A stretch of 59,941 nucleotides of DNA from NCBI GenBank assembly GCA_002491115.1, contig DKVI01000110.1, positions 1 to 59,941 on the forward strand, given 5' to 3'. The stretch comes from Lachnospiraceae bacterium UBA7182 (GTDB taxonomy: Bacteria; Bacillota; Clostridia; Lachnospirales; Lachnospiraceae). Positions within the stretch are counted from its first letter, which is position 1. Every line of letters starts with the position of its first letter. Of this stretch, positions 16,879-25,819 are shown one piece after another. The notes beneath the pieces were generated by a model. That model did not search any database, was not told the origin of the DNA, and saw only the letters and a list, made by a program, of their open reading frames with translations. The position numbers and the translations under genes are program-made.

Positions 16879-17676
16879 ATGGAGATCAAAACATATGAAA
16901 TACAGACATCCAAACTGAAAAAGGGCGAAAAGCCCCTCCGTCTTGCGATGCTTTCGGATCTGCATGACCGGCTCTGGGGGCAGGGGCAGAGGAAGCTTTT
17001 AGATGCCATTGACAGTCTTGTACCCGATCTGATCCTGTGCGCCGGGGATATGCTGACAGGCGGAGAGCAGGCGGCTATGGATCATACGCTGCTGCTTTTT
17101 CGGGAACTGTCCAAAAGGCGTCCGCCTGTCATAACCTGCAATGGCAATCATGAGTCCAGAATGCGGTATCAGACAGGGATTTACAAAGATCAGTACACGT
17201 ACTACACCGGGAAACTGAAAGAGTATGGGGTGAAAGTTCTTGTAAACGAATCCTGTGCGGTAAAAGTGCGTTCTGCAGGCGTGCAGGTCTATGGGTATGA
17301 GATGCCTCTGGCTTATTATCATAAATTCCGCACGCCGGGCTATGACGGAGAGGATTTATACCGGCAGTTCGGTGTTCCGGACGGGGAAACTTACAATATT
17401 CTTCTGGCGCACAATCCGGTTTATTTTAAAGCGTACGCCGCATGGGGCGCAGATCTTACTTTGTCCGGACATCTGCATGGGGGAATTATAAGGATTCCGG
17501 GTATCGGAGGGCTGATCACGCCCCAGGCCAGGCTGTTTCCCAGGTATGACCGGGGACTTTTTGAGAGGAACGGAAAATATCTGGCAGTCAGTCCGGGACT
17601 TGGGGAACATACGGTTCCCGTACGGATATTGAATCCGCCCCAGCTGTTTTGCATTATAATAAAAGGAACAGGTTAA
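16879..17676 (+). CDS. Metallophosphoesterase (YkuE/YaeI-like)
   Basis: 265 residues. It carries the ordered motifs of calcineurin-like phosphoesterases: SDLHDRLWG, GDML, NGNHES, LAHNP and SGHLHGG. The GLITPQARLFPRYDRGLF segment after the last motif is typical of the YaeI/YkuE group acting on lipid-linked phosphates such as UDP-diacylglucosamine. No obvious signal peptide is seen. The gene ends one base before scpA, so the two are likely co-transcribed. Confidence 0.88.
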   Translation: MEIKTYEIQTSKLKKGEKPLRLAMLSDLHDRLWGQGQRKLLDAIDSLVPDLILCAGDMLTGGEQAAMDHTLLLFRELSKRRPPVITCNGNHESRMRYQTGIYKDQYTYYTGKLKEYGVKVLVNESCAVKVRSAGVQVYGYEMPLAYYHKFRTPGYDGEDLYRQFGVPDGETYNILLAHNPVYFKAYAAWGADLTLSGHLHGGIIRIPGIGGLITPQARLFPRYDRGLFERNGKYLAVSPGLGEHTVPVRILNPPQLFCIIIKGTG

Positions 17677-17677
17677 G

Positions 17678-18421
17678 ATGGCTTTATCAGTCAAAATAGA
17701 GAGTTTTGAAGGTCCTCTGGATCTTTTGCTTCATTTGATCGATATCAATAAATTCAATATTTTTGATATCCCCATCGTGGAGATCACAGCCCAGTATATG
17801 GACTATCTAAAAGCCATGGAATCCGCGGATCTGAACATCATGAGCGAATTTCTGGTCATGGCGGCTACGCTTCTGGAGATCAAGGCGAAAATGCTCCTGC
17901 CTGCCGAGGTGGACGAAGAAGGCGAGAAAATCGACCCAAGAGAAGAACTGGTGCAGAAGCTTCTGGAATATAAGATGTATAAATATATGTCCTATGAATT
18001 AAGGGACCGGCTGTCTGTGTCCGGCAGGACGCTTTATAAAAAGGCGACGATTCCGGAGGAAGTGGCAAAGTATGAAGAACCGGTGAACCTTGAGGAACTG
18101 GTGGGTGATCTGACCTTAAAACAGTTAAATGCGGTCTTTCAGTCCCTGATGCGCAGGCAGGTGGAAAAGATCGACCCCATCAGGAGCAAATTCGGGCAGA
18201 TCGAACAGGAGGAAGCCAGCCTGGACGAGAAAATGGTCTTTGTAAGAGAATATGCAGAAAAGAATCATACCTTTCGCTTTTCCGCCCTTTTAGAGGGACA
18301 AAAAGGGCGGATACAGCTCGTGGTTACGTTTCTGGCCATTCTGGAACTTATGAAGACCGGGGAGCTTTCCGTGGTGCAGGAACGGCTTTTTGACGATATG
18401 TTAATCACATCGAATATATAA
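17678..18421 (+). CDS. scpA: Segregation and condensation protein A
   Basis: 247 residues. ScpA is the kleisin subunit that bridges SMC heads in the bacterial condensin. It begins with the conserved FEGPLDLLLHLID and has the linker and the C-terminal winged-helix part ending in LAILELMKTGELSVVQE. It follows the phosphoesterase stop by one base and is followed by scpB after a short gap. Confidence 0.96.
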   Translation: MALSVKIESFEGPLDLLLHLIDINKFNIFDIPIVEITAQYMDYLKAMESADLNIMSEFLVMAATLLEIKAKMLLPAEVDEEGEKIDPREELVQKLLEYKMYKYMSYELRDRLSVSGRTLYKKATIPEEVAKYEEPVNLEELVGDLTLKQLNAVFQSLMRRQVEKIDPIRSKFGQIEQEEASLDEKMVFVREYAEKNHTFRFSALLEGQKGRIQLVVTFLAILELMKTGELSVVQERLFDDMLITSNI

Positions 18422-18448
18422 CAGCGGAATTATAACAGGAGAACAGGT

Positions 18449-19027
18449 TTGGAATTAGAAAAGACAGAAGCGGTGATAGAGGCGGTGCTTTTTACCATGG
18501 GAGATGCCGTGAGCGTGGAGAAGCTGTCAGCCGCCATCGGACATGACAAGGAGACAACGCGCAGGCTTGTCCACCGGATGATGGACCGCTATAACAGCCG
18601 GACGGGCGGCATGGAGATCATCGAGCTGGAGGATGCGTTTCAGCTTGCCACCCGGCGGGAGTATTATGACGCATTAATCAAAGTAGCCAAACAGCCGAAG
18701 AAATATGTACTTACAGACGTGCAGCTGGAGGTGCTTTCCATTATTGCGTACAAGCAGCCGGTTACCAGGCAGGAAGTGGAGAAGATACGGGGCGTGAACT
18801 CCGATCACGCCCTGAACCGGCTGGTGGAGTACGGGCTGGTGGGAGAAGCCGGAAGGCTGGACGCTCCGGGGCGTCCGATCCTGTTCGGAACTACGGAGGA
18901 ATTTTTGCGCAATTTCGGTGTCCGGTCCACAGAAGATCTGCCTTCCATCGGTCCGGAACTGGTGGAGGAGATGAAAAGCCAGGCCGAGGAAGAAGTGCAG
19001 TTAAAGCTGGACCTTCCGGGAATGTAA
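18449..19027 (+). CDS. scpB: Segregation and condensation protein B
   Basis: 192 residues, with two winged-helix domains. ScpB dimers bind the ScpA linker in the SMC-ScpAB condensin. Conserved segments are EAVLFTMGDAVS, LEVLSIIAYKQPVTRQEVE and APGRPILFGTTEEFLRNFG. The start codon is TTG at 18449, supported by AGGAG about seven bases upstream; no ATG fits the domain start. Confidence 0.96.
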   Translation: MELEKTEAVIEAVLFTMGDAVSVEKLSAAIGHDKETTRRLVHRMMDRYNSRTGGMEIIELEDAFQLATRREYYDALIKVAKQPKKYVLTDVQLEVLSIIAYKQPVTRQEVEKIRGVNSDHALNRLVEYGLVGEAGRLDAPGRPILFGTTEEFLRNFGVRSTEDLPSIGPELVEEMKSQAEEEVQLKLDLPGM

Positions 19028-19092
19028 AAAAGTGTGTATTAGGACAGAAGGTTTCTGCATACATTGAACAGAGGACAACATGCAGGTGGCCT

Positions 19093-20253
19093 ATGGCAGA
19101 CAGAATAAAAAAATGTCTTGGAATTTTCCTTTGTGCGATGCTTTTTGGCACGACGGCATGCGCGAAAGGAGAACCACAAGAACTGTATGCGCTCTCGGCG
19201 GTACTGATGGACGCCGATACGGGGCGCATTCTTTATGAAAAAAACGGAAGCGAACAAAGACCCATGGCGAGTACCACGAAGATTATGACACTTCTGGTGA
19301 CGCTGGAGAACGCGGATCTGGAAGGAACGGTGGAAGTATCGGACTATGCCGCCTCCATGCCGGATGTACAGCTGAATATACGTAAGGGGGAAAAATACCG
19401 GCTAAGAGATCTGTGCTATTCTCTTATGCTGGAATCCCACAACGATACGGCAGTGGCGATTGCGGAGCATGTGGGGGGGAGCGTGGAAGGTTTTGCTTCC
19501 ATGATGAACCAGAAAGCCCGGGATTTAGGATGTACCCATACCTATTTTATTACGCCCAACGGGCTGGACGCTTCTGATGATAAAGGAATCCATTCTACCA
19601 CGGCGGAAGATCTGGCCCGGATTATGCGCTGCTGTATGAAGAACGAAGATTTTCTTACGATTACCCGGGAGCCTTCCTGGACTTTTTCCGATCTGGATGA
19701 AACCCGCAGTTTCACCGTAAATAACAAAAACGCGTTTCTGAATATGATGGAGGGGGCGCTGACCGGCAAGACGGGATTTACCAACGGGGCGGGCTACTGC
19801 TATGTGGGCGCGCTGGAAAGAGGGGAGAAACGGCTGATTGCCGTGGTGCTGGCCTGCGGGTGGCCCAATCATAAGACCTGGAAATGGGCGGATACGATGA
19901 AACTTATGAACTATGGGCTGGACGACTTCCATATGCAGACTATAGGGGAAGATGCCGTTGACCTGGGGACGATCCAGGTATCGGACGGTCAGACTGCGTC
20001 CGTAGAAGCGGCCGCGGATGTAAAAAGCCGGCGGATGCTGTTACAGGACGGAGATACCTTCCGTATGGACATAAAAAAACCGGAGACGCTTACGGCTCCG
20101 GTGGAGGCAGGAGAAATCGTGGGAACTGTCCTGTATTATATGAACGATGAGATTATCGACCTTTTTCCGGTCTACGCACAAAACAGTTCCCCGTCGATCA
20201 ATTTTGCCTGGTGTTTTGAGCAGGTGGTAAAAAGATGGATCACAGTTCTATGA
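19093..20253 (+). CDS. D-alanyl-D-alanine carboxypeptidase, DacB-like (S11)
   Basis: 386 residues. A signal peptide with a Cys near its end (FGTTAC) is followed by STTK, SHND and GKTG active-site motifs and a beta-rich C-terminal domain. In Bacillus the genes scpA-scpB are followed by dacB, whose product trims spore cortex peptides, so the same order here supports a DacB-like role. A lipobox is only partly matched. The 3' end overlaps the convergent phosphoesterase gene by 14 bases, with no terminator visible between them. Confidence 0.9.
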   Translation: MADRIKKCLGIFLCAMLFGTTACAKGEPQELYALSAVLMDADTGRILYEKNGSEQRPMASTTKIMTLLVTLENADLEGTVEVSDYAASMPDVQLNIRKGEKYRLRDLCYSLMLESHNDTAVAIAEHVGGSVEGFASMMNQKARDLGCTHTYFITPNGLDASDDKGIHSTTAEDLARIMRCCMKNEDFLTITREPSWTFSDLDETRSFTVNNKNAFLNMMEGALTGKTGFTNGAGYCYVGALERGEKRLIAVVLACGWPNHKTWKWADTMKLMNYGLDDFHMQTIGEDAVDLGTIQVSDGQTASVEAAADVKSRRMLLQDGDTFRMDIKKPETLTAPVEAGEIVGTVLYYMNDEIIDLFPVYAQNSSPSINFAWCFEQVVKRWITVL

Positions 20254-20830
20254 TATGCCGTTCGTAGGCATTAATGACCGTAGTGTCCTGATACTGATAC
20301 TGCCGTTTAAAGCTGCGGCCGTAGGACATATGGACATGTCCGTGGACAAAATAGCGGGGCGCGTATTTGTCCAGCAGATAGCGGAAGCTCTTAAAGCCTT
20401 TATGGGGCAGATCCTCCCCGTCGCCTAACTGCCAGGCGGGAGAATGGGACGCCAGGATATCAAATCCTTTTTTGCGCCGGATCTGCCAGAAAAGTTTAAA
20501 GACCCGCCGCCGCATCTGCCGGTCCGTATACTGATGGGGACCGTCTTTGTAGCGCATGGAACCGCCCAGTCCCAGAATACGGACGCCTTTATATTCATAG
20601 ACTTTTCCGTCGATGCAGACACACCCTTCCGGGGGTGTGTCTTTGTAACAGCTGTCGTGATTGCCGTGGACATACAGCACCGGTCCCTGGAAAAAGGTGG
20701 CAAGAAAAGACAGATAGTTGGGATTTAAGTCCCCGCAGGAGAGGATCAGGTCGATCCCTTCCAGCTTACTTTTGTCGAAATAGTCCCACAGCCAGGGGGA
20801 TTCTTTATCTGCAAGCACCAGTATCTTCAT
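20240..20830 (-). CDS. Calcineurin-like metallophosphoesterase
   Basis: 196 residues. Motifs in order: ADKESPWLWDYFD replaces the usual DxH start, then CGDLNPNYL, VHGNHDS, ASHSPAWQLGDG and VHGHVHM. The first metal motif reads ADKE rather than DxH, a deviation worth noting. The start at 20830 overlaps the stop of the upstream BMP-like gene (TAATG), so the two are translationally coupled. AGGAG lies 11 bases upstream. Substrate unknown; the coupling suggests a function tied to the BMP-like protein. Confidence 0.82.
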   Translation of the reverse strand: MKILVLADKESPWLWDYFDKSKLEGIDLILSCGDLNPNYLSFLATFFQGPVLYVHGNHDSCYKDTPPEGCVCIDGKVYEYKGVRILGLGGSMRYKDGPHQYTDRQMRRRVFKLFWQIRRKKGFDILASHSPAWQLGDGEDLPHKGFKSFRYLLDKYAPRYFVHGHVHMSYGRSFKRQYQYQDTTVINAYERHIIEL

Positions 20831-22758
20831 TATTCTTTCTGCTCCTGGTAAGTTCCCACTCCCTGAAGCCTGACAATCTGTTTCGCTTCGTCGGTTAATG
20901 TCTGGTAGGCGGGGAAGGATCCGCATACATTGTCCGAAAGCCAGTCCATGGAGCCGATCAGGTATTCGGGCATGGTGGAGCCGGCAGGATTTTTAAGGGT
21001 GCCATCCTGGGCGCGGATCTCCATGGAGAAGGGATGGAACTGCCCCTGGCTGATCTCACGCTTGACAAGCTCTACCAGCTGCCAGGTAGCCGTCGGTACA
21101 TGATTGGAGCAGATCAGGTCGATCATGCCCGAGGAAAGCCCCCAGAAATAGTTGATGGATTTATTCTTGTCAGAAGGAAGGCCTTTTTTCCAGGAACCGT
21201 TCAGTATGCTGCGCACGATGCGTTCATAAAATTTTCCCCAGTGCCAGACCGGCATGGCTACGTTTTTGTTGTTTCCTTCCCGTACATCATACAGCCCGAA
21301 CTGCCGGGAGCCGTTGGAGGGGCTTAGAAGATCCTGACCGGACACATAGGCGATATGGCGGGCACTGAAGTACTCTTTATATCTGGAGTCTTTTACACTA
21401 GACCATTCCAGATAGACGGTGGCTTCCGGGTTTACCATGCGTACGCCCGAAGCGAACGCGTTGATGCTGGCGGTGGAGCCGTAAATGGGATAATCGGCCA
21501 GGTAGCCGATGGAATTTTCCGGGCTTAGTATGCCTGCCAGGATACCCGTCAGAAATTTTGCCTCATACATCCGGCCGTAATAGGTGCGCAGATGCCCCAG
21601 GGATGAGTTTAGCGAACAGTTCAGAATCCGGACGGAAGGGTATTTTAAAGCGGCTTTTACGCTGGCGCCTAAAAGCTTGGGGTTGGTGGTAAAGATTACG
21701 GTGTTGCCCTCCTCGATGGCTTTTAAAATAGCGCCGGTACCTTCGTCCATATTTTTACCTGCCACATAGGCGCAGGTGGAGACGCTGCCCGGAAACGCAT
21801 CTTCCAGATAATGCCGTCCCAGTTCGTGGCTGTAGGTCCAGCTTGATTCTTCGGGCGCACGGTCGTGGATGAAAGCGATCTTAAGGGGCGAGGCAGAACG
21901 GGGAAGAATCCGGGTGGCAAGGGGCGCCTTTTCAGAAGACGCGTCGGGAGCCGTCACAAGTTCTACGCTGCGTTTGTCAGGACCCATTTCAAAATCCTTC
22001 CATATGGCGGATATTTCTTCTTTCAGTTCTTTGACAGACTTTTCCCCCATATCTTTATAACCGTAGATTTTCAGGTATGCAAGGAAAGCGTCCCCGGGCG
22101 TAATGGAAAATTTCTGACCGCCTTTCTCTTTATAGATATCTGTAAACTGATTATAGGCAGATCTGAAATTCATCTGTTCATCGTCGGACCAGGGCGTGTC
22201 GGCGTCTTTGCCCAGCAGGGACAGAAGTTTTGCAAAACTGCCTTCCTGGCTGAAATACAGATAATTGATGGAAGACATACGATAAAAGTCCAGAAACTCA
22301 TAATAGATCCGGTTCTCGACCGAGTCGGTCTTCTGGGGGATCATTCGGGTTACATGGGCCTGTACACTGACGGCGTCCACATATTTTAAGACGCTGACTC
22401 TTTTGTTTCCTTCCACCACATAGAAGCGGTTCATAAATTCTACGGCAACGATGGGGTCCCGGATTCCTTCCTCGATATGGGCTTTATATAAAGACGACCA
22501 TTTCTGGGCAAACTCGGAATCTTCGTCTAAAAGGGGCATGAAATTGCTGGCAAAGGCCTGCTTTCTGCCTGCTGTTTTTGTGCCGACAACGGCGTCTAAA
22601 GGTATTTCTGACAATCCCAGTTCCACTTCCGAGGCGATATCCGCGAAAGATACGATATCATCCAGAGCCTGCAGATAGGGATAGGTACCCTTTAACAGCT
22701 GGGTGCGGTACATTTTCTGCGCTTTTTTGTGCGCTTTTGCATATTCTGCTTTTGACAT
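20830..22758 (-). CDS. Cytoplasmic BMP-family protein with ParB-like N-terminal domain
   Basis: 642 residues. Residues about 300-590 resemble the BMP/Med family of nucleoside-binding lipoproteins (LKIAFIHDRAPEESSWTY, a YEAKFLTGILAG stretch, IGYLADYPIYGS, VAMPVWHWGKFYERIV). There is no signal peptide or lipobox: the protein starts MSKAEYAKAHKKAQ. The N-terminal third has a ParB/sulfiredoxin-like patch (RDPIVAVEFMNRFYVVEGNK). So a periplasmic-type sensor module appears joined to a ParB-type module inside the cell. No BMP transporter genes are adjacent. The partner is the coupled phosphoesterase. Function is unknown; nucleoside sensing is a guess from the fold. Confidence 0.75.
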   Translation of the reverse strand: MSKAEYAKAHKKAQKMYRTQLLKGTYPYLQALDDIVSFADIASEVELGLSEIPLDAVVGTKTAGRKQAFASNFMPLLDEDSEFAQKWSSLYKAHIEEGIRDPIVAVEFMNRFYVVEGNKRVSVLKYVDAVSVQAHVTRMIPQKTDSVENRIYYEFLDFYRMSSINYLYFSQEGSFAKLLSLLGKDADTPWSDDEQMNFRSAYNQFTDIYKEKGGQKFSITPGDAFLAYLKIYGYKDMGEKSVKELKEEISAIWKDFEMGPDKRSVELVTAPDASSEKAPLATRILPRSASPLKIAFIHDRAPEESSWTYSHELGRHYLEDAFPGSVSTCAYVAGKNMDEGTGAILKAIEEGNTVIFTTNPKLLGASVKAALKYPSVRILNCSLNSSLGHLRTYYGRMYEAKFLTGILAGILSPENSIGYLADYPIYGSTASINAFASGVRMVNPEATVYLEWSSVKDSRYKEYFSARHIAYVSGQDLLSPSNGSRQFGLYDVREGNNKNVAMPVWHWGKFYERIVRSILNGSWKKGLPSDKNKSINYFWGLSSGMIDLICSNHVPTATWQLVELVKREISQGQFHPFSMEIRAQDGTLKNPAGSTMPEYLIGSMDWLSDNVCGSFPAYQTLTDEAKQIVRLQGVGTYQEQKE

Positions 22759-22783
22759 GGGCGATCTCCTTTTTTATGAAAAT

Positions 22784-22811
22784 ATCATAACACATTTCCC
22801 GGTTATTTCAA
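22784..22811 (-). promoter_or_regulatory. Promoter of the BMP-like operon
   Basis: On the minus strand TTGAAA (22811-22806) and TATGAT (22789-22784) are 16 bases apart, just upstream of AAGGAG and the start codon. Confidence 0.65.
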
Positions 22812-22906
22812 AAAAAATATAGCACGAAATTTTCTCCTTGTCACATTAAGTTTCTGTTCATTGTGTGGAAAAATGTCAGATGGGTGGACATATTTCTAAA
22901 AATGAC

Positions 22907-22935
22907 TTGAAAAAATTGAGGCAAGTTGATAGAAT
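22907..22935 (+). promoter_or_regulatory. Promoter of the decarboxylase operon
   Basis: TTGAAA at 22907-22912 and TAGAAT at 22930-22935 with a 17-base spacer, about 50 bases before the first gene. Confidence 0.6.
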
Positions 22936-22987
22936 TACAATCGGCATAACTATGTTTTGTCTTAGAATGATAGATGGAGGACTGAAA

Positions 22988-24424
22988 ATGAGTAATACAG
23001 CACAAAGCTTGGCAAGGGGCAGAATCACAGCCTTACTTGACGAGAACAGTTTTGTTGAGATCGGCGCTGCGGTTACTGCGCGTGCGACAGATTTTAACAT
23101 GGGCAGCGCAGATACGCCGTCGGACGGTGTAGTTACCGGATATGGCGTAATTGACGGCGGCCTTGTGTATGTGTACAGCCAGGACGCTTCCGTACTGGGA
23201 GGTTCCATGGGTGAGATGCATGCGAAAAAAATATCCAGGATCTATGATATGGCCATGAAGATGGGGGCTCCGATCGTCGGTCTGATTGACTGTGCCGGCC
23301 TGCGGCTTCAGGAGGCTTCCGATGCTTTGAACGCGTTCGGGGAACTGTATTTGAAACAGGCGCTCGCTTCCGGTGTTGTCCCGCAGATCACGGCTGTATT
23401 TGGCAGCTGCGGCGGCGGTATGGCGGTTGCGTCGGCCATGTCTGATTTCACCTTTATGGAAAGTGAAAAGGCGAGGCTGTTTGTCAATTCTCCCAACGCG
23501 CTGGAGGGCAACGAAATATCCAGATGCGATACGGCCACTGCCGCGTTCCAGAGCGAAGAAGCGGGAATCGTGGATGTGACTGCCGGCGAGTCGGAACTGA
23601 TCGGCAGACTTCGGGAACTCATCTCCCTCCTGCCGTCCAATAATGAAGACGATCTGTCTTACATGGAGTGCGAAGATGATTTGAACAGAGTATGCGACGG
23701 GCTGGAAGTATCCGCAGGCGACCCGGCGATCGCCCTGTCCATGCTGTCTGACTCCGGTCTTTTCTTTGAGGTTAAAAAAGACTACGCCAAAGATATGGTG
23801 ACCGGTTTTATCAGGCTGAACGGCACTACGGTGGGCGCGGTAGCCAACCGAACAGTCCTTTACGACGAAGAAGGGAATCAAGCGGAAGAATTTAAAGCGG
23901 AACTGTCCGCGAGGGGCTGCGAAAAAGCGGCAGGGTTTGTTAAATTCTGTGACGCGTTTAATATACCTGTACTTACTCTTACCAATGCCTCGGGCTTTAA
24001 AGCGTCCAAATGTACAGAGAAAAAGATCGCGAAAGCGGCCGCTTCGCTTACTTATGCGTTCGCCAGCGCTTCCGTGCCCAAAGTCAATGTGGTGACCGGC
24101 AAAGCTTACGGCAGCGCCTATGCCATTATGAACAGCAAAGGGCTCGGGGCGGACTTTGTCTACGCCTGGCCGGAAGCCCAGATCGGCATGATGGACGCGT
24201 CTCTGGCAGCCAAGATCATGTATGCGGACGCAGACGCGGCCGAATTAAAAGAAAAAGCGTCCGAGTATGCCAACCTTCAGAACAATATAGCTTCTGCAGC
24301 GAAGAGGGGCTATGTAGATACTGTGATCGACCCGCAGGATACAAGAAAATATGTGATCGGCGCGTTTGAGATGTTATATACCAAGAGAGAAGGCCGTCCG
24401 GATAAAAAGCATGGTACAGTATAA
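22988..24424 (+). CDS. Acyl-CoA carboxyltransferase (MmdA/PccB-like alpha subunit)
   Basis: 478 residues. Two crotonase-like carboxyltransferase halves are visible: the N half with VYVYSQDASVLGGSMGEMHAKKI and FGSCGGGMAVASAM, the C half with GKAYGSAYAIMNSKGLGADF and AWPEAQIGMM. This is the subunit that moves carboxyl from methylmalonyl-CoA or a related acyl-CoA to biotin in sodium-pumping decarboxylases and transcarboxylase (12S). It is somewhat shorter than usual MmdA (about 510). The start at 22988 follows GGAGG; the frame upstream has no domain. First gene of a five-gene operon. Confidence 0.88.
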   Translation: MSNTAQSLARGRITALLDENSFVEIGAAVTARATDFNMGSADTPSDGVVTGYGVIDGGLVYVYSQDASVLGGSMGEMHAKKISRIYDMAMKMGAPIVGLIDCAGLRLQEASDALNAFGELYLKQALASGVVPQITAVFGSCGGGMAVASAMSDFTFMESEKARLFVNSPNALEGNEISRCDTATAAFQSEEAGIVDVTAGESELIGRLRELISLLPSNNEDDLSYMECEDDLNRVCDGLEVSAGDPAIALSMLSDSGLFFEVKKDYAKDMVTGFIRLNGTTVGAVANRTVLYDEEGNQAEEFKAELSARGCEKAAGFVKFCDAFNIPVLTLTNASGFKASKCTEKKIAKAAASLTYAFASASVPKVNVVTGKAYGSAYAIMNSKGLGADFVYAWPEAQIGMMDASLAAKIMYADADAAELKEKASEYANLQNNIASAAKRGYVDTVIDPQDTRKYVIGAFEMLYTKREGRPDKKHGTV

Positions 24425-24439
24425 AGCGAGGTGGAGACT

Positions 24440-25282
24440 ATGAGACAGAATTTAAAAAAGATCCTTGCAGCGCTGCTTCTTGCCGTATGCGTGCTGGGGC
24501 TTACCGCCTGCGGGAACACTGCCGCCGTCTCCCAGGCAGAGGCAGGGGCCTATGACGAACAGACCCTCCAGGCGGCTGCCAACGTCCTGATCAACAGCTG
24601 GGCGGGCATGCAGGAAGATGAGATCGCCTATTATGCGGGACTCGATACGAAAGATGCGGAGAGTGTGATTGCTTATTTCAGTCTTCCGTTTACGCCGGAA
24701 GCTTTTGTCACGGCTTTTGAAGGATACAGAAGCTCTGTAGAAGAACTGGGAGCTTATGTGTCCACGGACGGTTATGAGACTCCCCAGGTAGACGGAGACG
24801 AGATTACACTAGTGACAAACATAACGTATGAGAATCGAAAAGCGGACCTTACGCTTGTTTTTGACGAAGACGGACTGGTGCAGTCTGTTACGCTGGACCC
24901 GGAATATACCATAGCCGAGATCCTGCAGAAAGCATTGATGAATACGATCCTTGGTATGGGCACCGTGTTCGTGATGCTGATCTTTATCAGTCTGGTTATT
25001 TACTGCTTTAATTTTATTCCCAATATCCAGGCGGCATTAGGCAAAAAAGCCGAGTCCGAAAAGAAAGATGAGCCGGAAGAAGAAGTAACCGAGCCGAGGA
25101 TTCCCAGGCGGCCGTTTAAAAAGATCAAACCGGCGTCCGGTCCCAGCGGGTTTATGGCTGACAAAGAGCTGGTAGCAGCCATCACGGCGGCGATCTGTGC
25201 GTATGAAGGCACATCTTCCGGTGGCTTTGTCGTGCGCTCAATCAGACGGGCGGACGCTTCAAAATGGAAAAAATATAATTAA
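24440..25282 (+). CDS. OadG-like sodium pump decarboxylase gamma subunit with lipoprotein domain
   Basis: 280 residues. A signal peptide with lipobox LGLTAC heads an extracytoplasmic domain of about 130 residues resembling DUF3887-type folds, then one transmembrane helix (VFVMLIFISLVIYCFNFIP) and a charged linker. The OadG-like tail ends ITAAICAYEGTS and VRSIRRADASKW. OadG normally is a small one-helix protein that assembles the decarboxylase pump; the added lipoprotein-type N-terminal domain is a lineage feature. The start ATG at 24440 has GAGGTGGAG upstream. Confidence 0.8.
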   Translation: MRQNLKKILAALLLAVCVLGLTACGNTAAVSQAEAGAYDEQTLQAAANVLINSWAGMQEDEIAYYAGLDTKDAESVIAYFSLPFTPEAFVTAFEGYRSSVEELGAYVSTDGYETPQVDGDEITLVTNITYENRKADLTLVFDEDGLVQSVTLDPEYTIAEILQKALMNTILGMGTVFVMLIFISLVIYCFNFIPNIQAALGKKAESEKKDEPEEEVTEPRIPRRPFKKIKPASGPSGFMADKELVAAITAAICAYEGTSSGGFVVRSIRRADASKWKKYN

Positions 25283-25292
25283 AACAGCGGAA

Positions 25293-25368
25293 GCCCGTAG
25301 GGCGCCCAGATTGATTTATGGACGCGAAGCGGCCGGAAAGCAATCTATTACCCGGGCGCCAGAAGGGC
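25293..25368 (+). promoter_or_regulatory. Large intercistronic hairpin between gamma and biotin-carrier genes
   Basis: Nested pairing: GCCC (25293-25296) with GGGC (25365-25368), GGCGCCC (25301-25307) with GGGCGCC (25354-25360), AGATTG (25308-25313) with CAATCT (25341-25346). No U-run follows. It may stabilise or process the operon mRNA and set the ratio of biotin carrier to the other subunits. Confidence 0.55.
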
Positions 25369-25400
25369 TGTAGCGGAACTTTAAATAGGAGGAAATGTCG

Positions 25401-25775
25401 ATGATAAAAAATTATACTATTACCGTAAATGGAACCGTATATGATGTAACTGTAGAGGAAGGCGGCGCAGGAAGCGCTCCTGCTGCGTCCGCGCCGAAGG
25501 CGGCTCCGAAGGCAGCGCCTGCTCCGGCAGCAGTGGCAGCGCCTGCGGCAGGAACCGCAGGCACAGTGAAAGTGACCGCTTCCGTACCCGGAAAAGTATT
25601 CAAGATTGAGGCAAGCGTGGGTCAGGCAGTTTCAGCCGGTGATCCCATCGTCATTCTGGAAGCCATGAAGATGGAGATTCCGGTGGTGGCTCCTCAGGAC
25701 GGCACGGTCGCAAGCATCAATGTATCCGTCGGCGGCGCAGTTGAATCCGGTGATGTATTGGCTACCATGGACTAA
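25401..25775 (+). CDS. Biotin carboxyl carrier protein of the decarboxylase
   Basis: 124 residues. A short N-terminal beta segment, an Ala/Pro-rich flexible linker (about residues 24-55) and a C-terminal biotinyl domain with EAMKMEI, where Lys90 is the biotin attachment site. It shuttles carboxyl between the carboxyltransferases and the membrane beta subunit. AGGAGG lies eight bases before the ATG at 25401; the ATG at 25395 is only two bases from it. Confidence 0.94.
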   Translation: MIKNYTITVNGTVYDVTVEEGGAGSAPAASAPKAAPKAAPAPAAVAAPAAGTAGTVKVTASVPGKVFKIEASVGQAVSAGDPIVILEAMKMEIPVVAPQDGTVASINVSVGGAVESGDVLATMD

Positions 25776-25819
25776 GCAGACCTTTGGCTGATACATGAAT
25801 AAACATTGGAGGTTACAAC

